Shown one piece after another: positions 1 to 10,596 of a stretch of 64,000 nt of DNA (position 1 is the first letter of the stretch; each line of letters begins with the position of its first letter). This DNA is from Echiichthys vipera (taxonomy: Eukaryota > Chordata > Actinopteri > Perciformes > Trachinidae), in contig OY829645.1 of the NCBI GenBank assembly GCA_963691815.1, positions 48,264,200-48,328,199 of the forward strand, written 5' to 3'. Position numbers and translations under genes: made by a program. Under the pieces are notes generated by a model. It saw only the letters and a program-made list of their open reading frames with translations, was not told the DNA's origin and did not search any database.

Positions 1-106
1 TGCTGTAGATATAAAACTCTGTAAAATTAAAATTTGAGCCTTTCTAACATGTGTTTAGTCTGTTTAATGTTTGTTGTTTGAGTCGTGCAACAACAATAAT
101 GAATCA
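1..106 (+). repeat. Rex1-like LINE 3' UTR fragment
   Basis: This stretch matches the non-coding tail that follows the Rex1-like C-terminal coding fragments at 4990-5110 and 41480-41600, with the same wording from the TTTGAGCC motif to the CAACAATAATGAATCA motif. The coding part would lie left of the window edge. Assignment rests on similarity between copies inside this window. Confidence 0.55.
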
Positions 107-375
107 GTCTGTTCAGTGTGAACTAAACAGGGCTGGTGTGTGAAGTGCAGTCTGTGTAAAGATCTACATCCTGTGTCTTCTTCAAAATAAAACTCAACTC
201 ACTTTTAGCAGCTACACGCTCTTAATGTGAAGGTGCACTGCAGGAAGTGTTCTGTTGTTATCTTCATTAGCAGCAGCTTAACACATCCTGAACCATGAGA
301 ACAGACTCTTGTATCCATGACAACAAGCCCTGTCCACACTTCCTTCCTACTCTGTCTCCTTCTGTCTCTCGCGCT
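107..375 (+). repeat. Interspersed repeat R1 (copy 1)
   Basis: R1 is an unnamed repeat of about 0.3 kb. It begins near the GTGAACTAAACAGGGCTGG motif, contains two AATAAA hexamers, and ends near CACTTCCTTCCTACTC. Other copies are at 3760-4090, 5115-5428, 16565-16885, 35920-36232, 40978-41143 and 41600-41905. It often lies between a Rex1-like 3' end and a Rex3 RT fragment. I do not recognise it; it could be a 3' UTR or part of an LTR. Confidence 0.6.
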
Positions 376-649
376 CAGACAAACTTTTTACAGGTCGTGA
401 AAGCAACTTAAAAAACAGCACACCACCACAGCTTCAGCATCAGAATCAGAAATACTTTAATAATCAATGGTTGGAAATTATTTTTGTTACACAACTCAAA
501 CAACAAATATTATACAGACTAAACATTTATGAGGCAGATGTTAAAGGACCTCAGCCTCCTCAGGAAAAAGAGTTTGTGTTTAGTTTAATGACCACAGGCA
601 GGAAAGATTTCCTGTGGTGCATCTAGCAGACACTAGTGACCTCAACTGA
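376..649. other. Mixed LINE debris, no gene
   Basis: The first part (to about 430) is the sequence that follows R1 in several copies (GTGAAAGCAACTTAAAAAAC). From about 436 a motif CAGAATCAGAAATACTTTAA looks like the antisense 3' end of a Rex1/L2-type LINE. No open frame worth reporting. Confidence 0.4.
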
Positions 650-1489
650 AGGAAGGAGCACTTTGAGGAACTCCTTAATCCGACTAACACGCCCTCTTTT
701 GTAGAGGCAGAGCTGGAGGATGATGGGGATCATCATCAATATCTCTGGTGGAAGTCACTGAGGAAGTCAAACACCTCCACAGTGGCAAAGCCCCAGGGGT
801 TGATGAGATTCGTCCAGAAATGCTGAAAGCTTTGGGTTTGAAGGGGCTGTCCTGGTTGATGTGTCTCTTCAACATTGCGTGGAAGTCTGGGACAGTGCCA
901 AGGGAGTGGCAGACCGGGGTGGTGGTTCCTCTGTTTAAAAAGGGGGACCAGAGGGTGTGTGCCAGTTACAGGGGTATCACACTACTCAGCCTCCCTGGTG
1001 AAGTTGACTCCAAGGTGCTGGAAAGGAGGTTCGTCCTGTAGTCGAACCTCAGATTGAAGAGGAACAATGTGGATTCAGTCCTGGACGTGGAACAACGGAC
1101 CAGATCTTCACTCTCGAGGATCCTGGAGGGGGCCTGGGAGTGTGCCCATCCAGTCTACATGAGTTTGTGGATCTGGAGAAGGCAAATGACCGGGTTCCTC
1201 AGGAGATACTGTGGGAGGTGCTGCGGGAGTATGGGGTGAGGGGGTCACTTCTGTGGGCCATCCAATCTCTGTACACCCAAAGCGAGAGCTGTGTCCGGAT
1301 CCTGGGAAGTAAGTCAGATTTGTTCGCGGTGGGGGTCGGCCTCCGCCAGGGGTGCGCTTTGTCACCAATCCTGTTTGTGATTTTCATGGACAGGATATCG
1401 AGGCGTAGTCGTGGTGGGGAGGGGCTGCAGTTCGGTGGGCTGAGGATCTGGTCTCTGCTTTTTGCAGATGATGTGGTCCTGATGGTGTC
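650..1489 (+). pseudogene. Rex3 reverse transcriptase fragment (copy A)
   Basis: Fragment of a Rex3 (RTE-clade) non-LTR retrotransposon reverse transcriptase. Translated pieces run from a KAPGVDEI motif through WQTGVVVPLFKKGD and YRGITLLS to the RT core motif FADDVVL at 1461-1481. The 20 nt at 907-926 match, from memory, the Rex3 primer RTX3-R3. The frame is broken by a stop after about 1040 and by frameshifts before the DLEKA block at about 1170, so no full protein is encoded. The 5' endonuclease part is missing. The 3' end stops abruptly at 1490, where a GACCAG-hexamer module begins. Related copies lie at 5428-6160, 36232-37130 and 41905-42550. Confidence 0.85.
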
Positions 1490-1683
1490 GTCTGACCAGG
1501 ACCAGGACCAGGACCAGGCTGGGACTGGTCCAACTAACTGATGTGGAGATACAGGCCCCAGATGAGTTTTTCTGCAGACCTGATTGTCCGTTGCAGTCTG
1601 TTCCTGTTTGGTGGCAGATTCAAACCAACAATTATTGACGTGCACAGACAGACTGGAGGATGGAGGCGTGAAAGATGGTGATG
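1490..1683. repeat. GACCAG hexamer plus antisense LINE C-terminus
   Basis: A short hexamer tract (four ACCAGG units, 1495-1518) is followed by a GCTGGGACTGG spacer and then by antisense Rex1/L2-type coding sequence (NRLQRT motif on the minus strand). The same hexamer-spacer-LINE order recurs at 3200-3400, 11400-11670 and 12366-12530. Confidence 0.5.
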
Positions 1684-2455
1684 TCTTATTGAAGAAGGGG
1701 GACATAGTTGGAGAGGAAGTACACAGAGCACATGTGTCAGCTCTCCAGAAGTGGTGCCATGAAAGCTTCTTAGAGATCAACAGAACAAAAACACAGGAAC
1801 TTGTCCTTTATGAAATGGACCCTGTGCAGCCCCTTATGAATAAGGGACAAACTGTAGAGGAAGTTCTCAAGGTCAAACATCTTGGTTCATTTGTTGATTG
1901 CAACCTAAATTTCAGTGAAAACACTGACTATATTTTTAAAACTTGTAACCAACGTCTCCACCTGCTGCCAGCTCAGCTCCTTTAGAGTGAGCGAGGTTAT
2001 TATGGAAACAGTTTATCAGAACCTGATAGAGAGCGTTTTAACCTTTAACATGGCGATGTGGTACGGTGATCTAAACATCAAAGGAAGAAGCTGCAGAGAA
2101 GAGGAAACGTAGCCTCAGAAATCACAGGGATGAGACAGAAACAGTTAAGTTGTACGTACGAGGAAGTGCAAACGCTCCCTCTCATCCACTCAATGGCGAG
2201 TTTGAACTTCTTCCCTCTGGTAGACGACACAAGGTACCAAGGACAGATCCTGATGCCATTGGAGCAGTGAACACCGTGTCCCGTTGATGCGTTTTTATTG
2301 TTGTTGCCACGGCTTTCCTGCTTTTTGCCCTGAGGATGTTTGCGTGTAAGTGCTGCTGTTGTTGTTGTTGTCGTCCTGTTTGTTGCTTTCATGAGACCAA
2401 AGACAAATTTCCACATTGTGGAAAATAAATGAAACCAAACCAAACCAAACACATG
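1684..2455 (+). pseudogene. LINE-B RT C-terminal fragment and 3' end
   Basis: C-terminal part of a CR1/L2-like reverse transcriptase, called LINE-B here. Translation shows motifs HVSALQKWC, LEINRTKTQEL and VKHLGSFVDCN, then RVSEVIMETVYQNL. An ELLPSGRRHKVP motif follows near 2200, and the 3' end carries short AACCAA repeats at about 2432-2450. Compared with 18465-20064, 31204-32310 and 32849-34447, this copy lacks the upstream RT block with the YADD motif. It is 5' truncated and frameshifted. Confidence 0.65.
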
Positions 2456-2712
2456 AGCACAGGTTAAGTTTCCTCATCAACCCAACTTCAGGAACAGAGA
2501 CTTGAACAGTCTATTTCCAAGAACCAGCTCAGGGGCAGTGCCTCTGTTTCAACACCAGATGTCACCTGTGCACAGGAAACCCCTCTAGTCCACCACACCA
2601 ACTCATCTGTTAAGTCTAGAGTTCATGTCACTGTTGTTGATTTAAAACACTTCCTTGTTTCCAGGTCAGTCACACGTCACTTGAAGAAGCAAGTTGAGAT
2701 GGCAGGTCCTTG
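2456..2712 (+). repeat. Unnamed 'STDEV' block (copy)
   Basis: About 260 bp that recur directly downstream of LINE-B 3' ends. The reading frame here is closed by a stop near the start; other copies read STDEVSSSTQLQEQ. Further copies start at 15908, 17929, 20066, 30665, 32312, 34452 and 38188. I do not recognise the sequence. Confidence 0.6.
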
Positions 2713-3069
2713 TAAATTCACAGCCTTTGAAAAATATCAGTGATGCTGATGAACATACTCGGATATAGTAAATATGCAACGGGTGCAATGAAAAGACAAA
2801 ACACATCAAGTATATTTATACATTTAAATATAAACAGAGAAACAGAAACAAAAGGGGAAAACTCATTATACAGTAAAGTAAATTAACTGATCAAGGATGT
2901 TCATCAAATACACTTTTGTAAGAGTCTGTAAACCTGTTTCTTTAAAAATATATTTTATTTATCAGGGAAAGGAATTTGAGAAGTGACTTATTCCACTGAA
3001 AAACAAAGACATAAGGGCTGAGACCCTAAAAACCTTTGGTTATGATAAACATACATTGATAAGTCTGTG
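2713..3069. other. AT-rich spacer, nothing recognised
   Basis: About 350 bases of AT-rich sequence with stops in all frames. I see no transposon motif, RNA gene or tandem repeat here. Confidence 0.4.
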
Positions 3070-3290
3070 AATGTTCTCATGTGTCCAGGTCGTCGTTTTC
3101 CTCAAAGCAATTTCAGTCAAAAGCAACTGGACTTGGTTATTTGTCTAGGAAGACGTTTCACCTCTCATCCAAGAGGCTTCATCAGCTCATGTACGCATCT
3201 GACCAGGACCAGGACCAGGACCAGGACCAGGACCAGGACCAGGCTGGGACTGGACCAGGACCAGGCTGGGACCAACTAACTTGTGTGGAG
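3070..3290 (+). repeat. Hexamer minisatellite module (copy)
   Basis: A leader containing CCTCAAAGCAATTTCAGTCA and AAGACGTTTCACCTCTCATC precedes about eight GACCAG hexamers at roughly 3200-3245, a GCTGGGACTGG interruption, and a few more. The same leader plus hexamer order is found at 11290-11650 and 12255-12510, so the leader and hexamer travel as one module. The repeating DQ/GP translation is not a protein signal. Confidence 0.7.
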
Positions 3291-3755
3291 ATCCAGGCCC
3301 AGATGAGTTTTTCTGCAGACCTGATTGTCCGTTGCAGTCTGTTCCTGTTTGGTGGCCGATCCAAACCAACAGTTATTGATGTGCACAGACAGACTGGAGG
3401 AGGATGGAGGAGTGAAAGATGGTGAGCAGCTCCTGAGGCAGGTTGAATTTCTTCAGCTGTCGCAGGAAGTAAAACCTCTGGATGCGACCCCCTCGTCCAC
3501 CGGTGTAAACTCCAACACTGTGGTGCTTAGCCGGTGATTTAGGAGTATCCCCAAACCCACCCTGCACCCCACAGCCTGGGCAACTCCAGGGAAGAACAGG
3601 GTCCAACCCGGATCCAGGTGTCAAGGGCGCCGCCAGGGACTTTGAGCCCCATGAAAAGACGTCACACTGAGCCCCAAACCAGGCACCAGCCACAACAACC
3701 AAGTGCATTTCTGTAACCTGTAGTCAAACCTCAGATTGAAGAGGAACGATACGGT
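3291..3755 (-). pseudogene. Antisense Rex1-like LINE C-terminal fragment
   Basis: Minus-strand translation gives RFYFLRQLKKFNLPQELLT and an NRNRLQRTIRS motif, typical of the region after the RT core in CR1/Rex1-clade elements. Beyond about 3530 the sequence changes to a different repeat, also seen at 40090-40210 (GGATCCAGG, AAAAGA and GAGCCCC motifs). Fragmentary, no intact frame. Confidence 0.55.
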
Positions 3756-4095
3756 TAGTGTGAATGTTCAGTGTGAACTAAACAGGGCTGGTGTGTGAAG
3801 TGCAGTCTGGGTAAAGTTCTACATCCTGTGTCTTCTTCAAAATAAAAGTCAACTCACTTTTAGCAGTTACAAGCTCTTAATGTGAAGGTGCACTGCAGGA
3901 AGTGTTCTGTTGTTATCTTTATCAGCAGCAGCTTAACACATCCTGAACCATGAGAACAGACTCATGTCTTGTCTCACCTCACCTGCTCCTTGTTTCAACA
4001 CTTTTTCTTTTTTAAATAAACTCTTGTATCCATGACAACAAGCCCTGTCCACACTTCCTTCCTACTCTGTCTCCTTCTGTCTCTCGCGCTCATAC
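3756..4095 (+). repeat. Interspersed repeat R1 (copy 2)
   Basis: Second copy of R1, colinear with 107-375 and with an extra 60-bp segment (TCATGTCTTGTCTCACCTCA) that is absent from copy 1. Confidence 0.6.
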
Positions 4096-4440
4096 AAACT
4101 TTTTTATGGGTCTTGAAAGCAACGTGAAAAAACATCACACCATCACAGCTTCAGCAATGGAAGCTTTGAACATTGCCCACTCCGGTTCGATGCCCCCAAC
4201 CTCCACAGGGACGCCAAAAAAGCTCCTCCGGAGGTGTGACTTGAAGATTCGGTGCATTTGCACAAACAACAGTCAGAGTTTACCCCACCACCCGCAGGTG
4301 TAAGGAGGCGACCATCTCGTTCACAGGGGTAAACTCCAACACCCCGGTGCTTAGCAGGGTATTCAGGAGTATCCCCACACCCGCCCGGCGCCTCACACCC
4401 TGGGCAACTCCAGATAAGAACAGGGTGAAAACACCTGTGA
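4096..4440 (+). repeat. Unnamed LINE-like fragment after R1
   Basis: Contains ATGGAAGCTTTGAACATTGC and CTCCACAGGGACGCCA motifs that recur after R1 at 16885-17080 and at 39885-40040. Probably part of the 5' region of a LINE, but no domain is recognisable. Confidence 0.4.
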
Positions 4441-5114
4441 CCCCTGTCTCCATCCAGGGGTCCCTGTGGACCCTGTAGAGGAGAACAAGTACCTGGGGGT
4501 GAACTTCACTAATAAGTTGAACTGGACTAGAAACACAGAGGCGTCTACAAAAAGGGCCAAAGTGGACTCTTCTTCCTGAGGAGGCTGAGGTCCTTTAACA
4601 TCTGCCGGACGATGCTGAGGATGTTTCTGAGTCTGTTTCCAGTGTGATCGTCTTCACTGTGACACGCTGGGGCAGTGGGCTGAAGGTCGCAGACACCAAC
4701 AGACTGAACACACTGATCAGGAGGGCCGGTGATGTGGTGGGGGAGGAGCTGGACACCCTGAGGACCGTGGCAGAGAGGAGGATGCTGTCCAGGCTCCGGT
4801 CTCTCCTGGACCAGGTCTCCCACCCTCTCTACGACACACTGGCCCAGCAGAGGAGCACCTTCAGCAGGAGACTCCTCGCACCCAGATGCACCACAGGAAC
4901 TCTTTCCTGTCTGTGGTCATTAAACTATACAACGCATCCCTGGGAGAGTCTGACACCTGCTCTCTGTGATTCAGACTCAACCACAGACGATCTTTGATCA
5001 CGTTTTCACTGCTGTAAATATTAAAATCTGTTAATTCAAATTTGAGCCTTTCTAATATGTGTTTAGTCTGTTTAATGTTTGTTGTTTGAGTCCTGCAACA
5101 ACAATAATGAATCA
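4441..5114 (+). pseudogene. Rex1-like LINE C-terminal fragment, sense
   Basis: Sense-strand remains of a CR1/Rex1-clade polymerase C-terminus: KYLGVNFTNKL, then in other frames FLRRLRSF, RRAGDVVGEELDTL and AERRMLSRLRSLLD, ending with HPLYDTLAQQRSTF and a 3' UTR. At least two frameshifts. The same stretch occurs at 41144-41600. Both are followed by R1 and then Rex3 RT, so the three pieces appear to have been copied together. Confidence 0.7.
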
Positions 5115-5428
5115 ATCTGTTCTGTGTGAACTAAACAGGGCTGGTGTGTGAAGTGCAGTCTGTGTAAAGTTCTACATCCTGTGTCTTCTTCAAAATAAAA
5201 GTCAACTCACTTTTAGCAGCTACAAGCTCTTATTGTGAAGGTGCACTGCAGGAAGTGTTCTGTTTTTATCTTTATCAGCAGCAGCTTAACACATCCTGAA
5301 CCATGAGAACAGACTCATGTCTTGTCTCACCTCACCTGCTCCTTGTTTCAACACTTTTTCTTTTTTAAATAAACTCTTGTATCCATGACAACAAGCCCTG
5401 TCCACACTTCCTTCCTACTCTGTCTCCG
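5115..5428 (+). repeat. Interspersed repeat R1 (copy 3)
   Basis: Colinear with the R1 copies at 3756 and 41600, directly joined to Rex3 sequence at its 3' side. Confidence 0.6.
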
Positions 5429-6160
5429 TCTTTGAACACTTTGAGGAACACCTTGATCCGACTAACACGCCCTCTTTAGTAGAGGCAGAGCTGGAGGATG
5501 ATGGGGATCATCGTCAATATCTCTGGTGGAAGTCACTGATGTAGTCAAACACCTCCACAGAGGCAAAGCCCCAGGGGTCCATGAGCTGCAACACACATGC
5601 TGAAAGCTTTGGGTTTGGAGGGGCCGTCCTGGTCCTCACGCCTCTTCAACATTGCGTGGAAGTCTGGGACAGTGCCAAGGGAGTGGCAGACCGGGGTGGT
5701 GGTTCCCGTATTTAAAAAGGGGGACCAGAGGGTGTGTGCCAATTACAGGGGTATCACACTACTCAGCCTCCCTGGTAAAGTCGACTCCAAGGTGCTGGAA
5801 AGGAGGTTCGTCCTATAGTCGAACCTCAGACTGAAGAGGAACAATGTGGATTCAGTCCTGGATGTGGAACAACGGACCAGCTCTTCACTCTCAAGGATCC
5901 TGGAGGGGGCCTGGGAGTGTGCCCATCCAGTCTACATGTGTTTGTGGATCTGGAGAAGGAATATGACCGGATGCCTGGAGATACTGTGGGAGGTGCTGCA
6001 GGAGTCTGGGGTGAGGGGGTCACTTCTGTGGGCCATCCAATCTCTGTACCCCCAAAACGAGAGCTGTGTCCGGATCCTCGGCAGTAAGTCGGATTCGTTC
6101 CCGGTGGGGGTCGGCCTCCGCCAGGGGTGCGCTTTGTCACCAATCCTGTTTGTGATTGAG
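5429..6160 (+). pseudogene. Rex3 reverse transcriptase fragment (copy B)
   Basis: Rex3 RT remnant colinear with copy A: EHFEE-like start, LFNIAWKSGTVPREWQTGVV, YRGITLLSLPGK, SLLWAIQSLYPQ and LRQGCALSPILFVI. It is cut off before the FADD motif, where an antisense Rex1 fragment begins. Stops and frameshifts separate the blocks. Confidence 0.8.
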
Positions 6161-6169
6161 TAGTAAGAT

Positions 6170-6640
6170 TCAATTATTGCCGGTAAGTGGTGGATTTAAA
6201 TTTTGCCTGATCACTTGATCCAGTCTGGAGGTGTCAGACGTGGTGTCCTTCAGCCTGACGTACTGTGGCCTGTCAGTGAGGTAGTCTCTGACCCAGTCCA
6301 CCAGATAGGGGTCCACTCCCATCCTGTTCAGTGTGTCCTGAAGTATAGGGGGCTGGATGGTGTTAAAGGCACTGGAGAAGTCCAGGGAGAGAGTCCTCGC
6401 TGTGCTGCTTCCCTTATCCAGATGGGAGTGGACTCGGTGCAGCATGTAGAGGATGGCATCCTCCACACCAACATCTGGCTGCTACGCAAACTGCAGGTGG
6501 TCCTGGGCGTGTTGTTCCTGGGGTCTGAGGAGGCTGAGGAAGAGCCGCTCCAACGTCTTCATCAGGTGTGAAGTGAGTGCCACCGGTCGGACACATTCAG
6601 ACGCCACAAAGATTCATTTTAAAGATGAAATTTGCTGGTA
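6170..6640 (-). pseudogene. Rex1 reverse transcriptase fragment, antisense
   Basis: Minus-strand Rex1 (CR1-clade) RT. Readable blocks include EDAILYMLHRVHSHLDKG, TLSLDFSSAFNTIQPPIL and DPYLVDWVRDYLTDRPQYV. The site at 6359-6379 matches, from memory, the Rex1 primer RTX1-F1 with one mismatch. The N-terminal part reads in another frame (TLERLFLSLLRPQ). Truncated at both ends. Other antisense Rex1 pieces are at 14850-15760, 29553-30560 and 37165-37370. Confidence 0.8.
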
Positions 6641-6754
6641 AACGTGCAACTGGGTGCAAATGTGAAGGCTGTTGAGTTTTAACCAGCTCATCATGAAGAA
6701 CTTGACACAATGTTTGTATTTGCACCACATGCTGCACAGGAGCATGACACTGTG

Positions 6755-6908
6755 ATAGAACACAATCGTCTAAGTTGGTGAAGGGAAATGAGAAAAATAT
6801 ATAAAACTAATAGAAATAAAAAACTGAAAATTGGCATGTGCATATTTATTCACCCCCTTTGTGATGAAGCCCATAAAAAGCTCTGGTGCAACCAATTACC
6901 TTTAAAAG
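6755..6908 (+). mobile_element. Tc1/mariner 5' fragment
   Basis: Non-coding left part of a Tc1-type element, with motifs GAAATGAGAAAAATATATAA and AAAAAGCTCTGGTGCAACCA. The same sequence continues into transposase coding sequence at 34600-35100. Here it ends at about 6905, next to the tail of the minus-strand LINE. Confidence 0.6.
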
Positions 6909-7126
6909 TGAATTAATGAATGAATGCTTTATTTCAAACATATGAAAAAATAAATAAATTACACTTGAAGCACGAGTCATTAAAACATTTTGTATGTTTG
7001 AAAAGGAGCAGGAAGAAGCTTTAGCGTATTAATTCCTACGCCTTCTCCACTTCGTATCTATACTATAGGTTTTCTTACTTCCTGTGTTTCCTGTTTATTT
7101 TATTATTATTATTTTTTTTAATACGC

Positions 7127-7678
7127 TCAACAAAACCAACAATAACCAACAAACAAACAATAACCGCTTGTGTATAAATAAATAAATGACACGTACGGCA
7201 GAGAGTGAGAACCCTCGTGTTCGTCACACCCCTCTTCTTCTTCCCTGTACCTTGTAAACACCATCCGTTTGTACTGTTGTTTGAATTCGCTCATGGTTGG
7301 TCGTCGTCTGAGCTCCTCCGCTCGTCTGTTCCACAGTTTCACTCCACATGTTGAAATGCAAAAGGTTTTTAAAGTTGAGCGTGCACACGGATGTTTCAGA
7401 TTCAGTTCCCTCCTCAGATTATAACCCCCCCCTTCACTCGGAAAAAAACATGCTTGAATATTTACTGGTAACGAGTCGTTTGTTGCTCTGTTGATTTGTG
7501 CTGTTTGGAAACTGAGCAGATCAGTGAGTTTCAGTCTTTTTGATTGTGAGAGTAAGGGTTGAGTGTGCTCTCTGTACCCAGTGTGATGAATTATCCTGAT
7601 TGCTCTTTTCTGCAGAATCGACAGCGGTTGTAGTGTAGATTTATAAGTATTGCCCCAAATCTCTGCACAGTAACTCAA
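7127..7678 (-). pseudogene. LINE-A polymerase C-terminal region
   Basis: The longest clean frame of LINE-A, about 183 codons without an interior stop. It begins in the SYCAEIWGNTYKSTLQPLS block, the conserved region just after the RT thumb in CR1/L2-type elements, followed by QKRAIRIIHHTGYREHTQPL and VKLWNRRAEELRRRPT, then a low-complexity end. It has no start codon of its own; upstream RT coding sequence is cut off by a SINE at 7825. No catalytic residues lie here. 3' UTR sequence continues to about 6915. Confidence 0.7.
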
Positions 7679-7824
7679 ATATGGTAAAATCAGTGAGTTG
7701 TAAAGAATGAGGAGTGATTCGTGGTCCAGAAAGTGTTGAGCCTTACCTCGTACTGAGATGCTCCGTGACAGTTTACTTCGAACATGCTTTACGTGGTTTC
7801 CATGTTAGTTTTTCGTCTATAATT

Positions 7825-8190
7825 CATTCATTCATTCATCTTCAACCGCTTATCCCGGGGTCGGGGTCGCGGGGGTGCTGGAGCCGATCCCAGCTGACAT
7901 TGGGCGTGAGGCGGGGTCCACCCTGGACAGGACGCCAGTCTATCACAGGACACATAGAGACGAACAGAGACAGACAAACATTCACACCTACGGGTGATTT
8001 AGAGTCATCAATGAACCGAACACCTGCACGTCTTTGGACTGTGGGAGGAAACCGGAGAACCCGGAGAAAACCCACGCAGACACGGGGACAACATGCAAAC
8101 TCCACACAGAAGGGCCCAGCCGGGATTCAAACCTGGAACCTTCTTGCTGTGAGGCGACAGTGCTAACCACCACACCCAGAAATTTATTTT
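7825..8190 (-). mobile_element. tRNA-type SINE, minus strand (copy 1)
   Basis: Same family as 9484-9845, reversed. The ATTCATTC-type tail is at 7822-7840. The tRNA-like head with a B-box-like motif (GGTTTGAATCCC on the minus strand) lies near 8130, and the head end near 8180. It is inserted in LINE-A between the RT core and the C-terminal region. I do not put a family name on it; the internal GTGTCTGCGTGGGTTTTCTC block is very common in fish genomes. Confidence 0.75.
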
Positions 8191-8311
8191 CATGTACCCT
8201 TGCAATGTCCACACTGTATTATTGCTTTAGTGTTCATTTTAAAGTTCCCAAATAATTGGAACTTGGTTTAATTTAGATTTAAAGATCATTTATTTCTATC
8301 AAACCACCTTT

Positions 8312-8665
8312 TTAATTTACACATTTCTTCAGTGATAAACCCAGAAGATCCTGTAAATTCTCCCCTGAGCAAAACATGTTTGTGTCATCAGCAAAAAGTA
8401 TCAATTTCAACATATTTGAGACGTTACATATATCATTTATATATAGAATAAAAAGTTTGGGACCCAGCACTGACCCCTGGGGGACGCCACAGGCAATGTC
8501 CAGGCAGGATGAGCTATACTCTCCCAACTTCACAAATTGACTCCGGCCCTTTAAATAACTCTGAACCCAGTGCAGAACTATCCCCCTGATCACCGGTCGC
8601 TCCAGCTTATTAATTAATATGTCATGATTAATTGTGTCAAAGGCTTTTTTAAGATCAATCCATTC
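8312..8665 (-). pseudogene. LINE-A reverse transcriptase core
   Basis: Minus-strand RT palm: a DLKKAFDTINHDILI motif, then VQSYLKGRSQFVKLGEYSS, the GVPQGSVLGPKLFILYIND block and the catalytic FADD motif. About 119 codons without an interior stop. The upstream side is cut at 8660 by a SINE and the downstream side loses similarity at 8312. It is the most diagnostic piece of LINE-A and shows the element was polymerase-encoding. Closest in style to CR1/L2-group RTs. Confidence 0.85.
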
Positions 8666-9026
8666 ATTCATTCATTCATCTTCAGCCTCTTGTCCCTGTT
8701 GGGGTCGTGGGGGGCTGGAGCCGATCCCAGCTGACATCAGGCATGAGGCGGGGTGCACCCTGGACAGGACGCCAGTCTATCACAGGACACATAGAGACGA
8801 ACAGAGACAGACAACCATTCACACCTACGGGTGATTTAGAGTCATCAATGAACCGAACACCTGCACGTCTTTGGACTGTGGGAGGAAACCGGAGAACCCG
8901 GAGAAAACCCACGCAGACACGGGGAGAACATGCAAACTCCACACAGAAGGGCCCCAGCCGGTACTTGAACCAGGAACCCTCTTGCTGTGAGGCGACAGTG
9001 CTAACCACCACTCCACCGTGTCGCCC
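8660..9026 (-). mobile_element. tRNA-type SINE, minus strand (copy 2)
   Basis: Second reversed copy of the SINE described at 9484-9845, from the ATTCATTC tail at 8660-8680 to the head (CACGGTGGAGTGGTGGTTAG on the minus strand) at about 9020. It separates the LINE-A RT core from its upstream sequence. Confidence 0.8.
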
Positions 9027-9483
9027 TTTTTTCAAGATCAATGAATATTCCAATTACATATTGTTTATTTTCTGTGATTACTTCCAGTGATTCCATTAAT
9101 GCCAGTGATGTTGAACTGTTTGATCTGAATCCGCAGTGATCGTCAGTGAGTCATTTATGTTTGATTATGAATTTGTCTAAATCGATTATTGAATGCTTTT
9201 CTAAAATGTTTGAAAATTGTGGTAGTAATGAGACGGGTCTGTAATTTGTGAATTGGCGTCCATCTCCGGATTTAAACAGCGGTACAACTTTAGCCGTTTT
9301 CATTTTGCTTGGAAATTTGCCAGTTTGATGAATTACAGATGAAAGTTAACGGTTCTTAAATCCCCTCAATGACCTTTTTCACAATTTTCATAGCAATGTT
9401 ATTATTATTATTATTATTCTGTCACCTTAGCTTTGCTTGTTTCTACTATTCTGTTGTATTAACTGTCTTAACATATATGTTAT
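9027..9483 (-). pseudogene. Degraded LINE-A RT N-terminal sequence
   Basis: AT-rich sequence between two SINEs. By position it should be the fingers part of the LINE-A RT, and short stretches on the minus strand fit that. No long frame survives and I cannot place motifs securely. Confidence 0.4.
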
Positions 9484-9848
9484 GGGCGACACGGTGGAGT
9501 GGTGGTTAGCACTGTCGCCTCACAGCGAGAAGGTTCCAGGTTTGAATCCCGGCTGGGGCCCTTCTGTGTGGAGTTTGCATGTTCTCCCCGTGTCTGCGTG
9601 GGTTTTCTCCGGGTTCTCCGGTTTCCTCCCACAGTCCAAAGACGTGCAGGTGTTCGGTTCATTGATGACTCTAAATCACCCGTAGGTGTGAATGGTTGTG
9701 TGTCTCTGTTCGTCTCTATGTGTCCTGTGATAGACTGGTGTCCTGTCCAGGGTGGACCCCGCCTCACGCCCGATGTCAGCTGGGATCGGCTCCAGCCCCC
9801 CACGACCCCGACCCCGGGATAAGCGGTTGAAGATGAATGAATGAATGA
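9484..9848 (+). mobile_element. tRNA-type SINE, full length, plus strand
   Basis: Complete copy. The head GGGCGACACGGTGGAGTGG is at 9484, with an A-box-like TGGTTAGCACTG and a B-box-like GGTTTGAATCC (about 9540), both expected of an internal RNA polymerase III promoter. A conserved body (9560-9810) follows, with a GATGAATGAATGAATGAA tail at 9831-9848. It is inserted in LINE-A opposite in orientation to the other two copies. A truncated relative is at 22634-22957. Confidence 0.8.
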
Positions 9849-9904
9849 ACATATACGTTATATTCACATTACTATAAATATTATAGTTACTGGCTTTGCT
9901 TGCA

Positions 9905-10045
9905 CCTCTCTCTCTGTCCATCTGTCCGTCTTTTCTCTCTCTCTCTCTCCTTCTCTTCCTCTCTCTCTTCCTCTCTCTCTCCTTCTCTTCCTCTCTCTCT
10001 CCTTCTCTTCCTCTCTCTCTCTCCTTCTCTTCCTCTCTCCGGTGC
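9905..10045 (+). repeat. CT-rich microsatellite
   Basis: Imperfect pyrimidine tract of CT runs interrupted by TTC and TCC (units resembling CTCTCTCTCCTTCTCTTC). Almost purely pyrimidine on the plus strand, so open frames across it are compositional. Confidence 0.85.
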
Positions 10046-10099
10046 AGACAGATGTGCGTCCTCCACAGAGCTGGGTCTGTCTGACGTTCCTGTCTGTTA

Positions 10100-10258
10100 T
10101 AGTGAAGGTTTTCGTCTCCACCGTACTCTACGGGGGAATTGTTGGGTCTGTGTAAATCATAAATAAGTCATAGAGTGTGGTCTTTACCTGCTCTGTAAAG
10201 TGTCCTGAGATAACTTTGGTTATGATTTGGCACTATAAATAAAACTGAATTGAATTGT
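10100..10258 (+). mobile_element. LINE/SINE 3' tail fragment
   Basis: Ends in TATAAATAAAACTGAATTGAATTG, preceded by a TGTAAAGTGTCCTGAGATAA motif, the kind of 3' end shared by several fish LINE/SINE families. Only the last 100-150 bp are present. Confidence 0.55.
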
Positions 10259-10596
10259 TATTACCATCAGTAGATGTTTTATCTTTACATTTATTTACAA
10301 TATTAATTATTTCCTTCCTCTACGGCTGTGAACATGAGTTAGTGTATCATTCCCATCCTGTGATGCCGGGGGATCCAACACTCACAAAGAACTGGTTAAA
10401 GCTATTTCCTACATCCTCCATGTTTTCCTTTCTTATATCATTGTCTATGAAATACAGAGGGTCACATTGTCTGGAGCCATTTTGGATAATGCTGTTTAGT
10501 TTATCCCATATCCCTTTAACATTCATTTTATTTTTATTTAATATCTCATGATAGTATTCCTTTTTACTTTTCCTTAAAATACTGATTCATTTATTT
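10259..10596 (-). pseudogene. Degraded LINE-A region upstream of RT
   Basis: Minus-strand translation contains broken remnants similar to the FNxFFVNVG-type motif found just upstream of RT in such elements, but with several stops. Kept as part of LINE-A on position and weak similarity. Confidence 0.4.

Noticed and set aside
1199..1780. A 193-codon antisense frame
   Set aside because: It runs opposite to recognisable Rex3 RT sequence and across the hexamer; it is a shadow frame.
9841..10155. Leu/Ser-rich open frames over the CT tract
   Set aside because: Low-complexity pyrimidine run; all three plus frames are similar.
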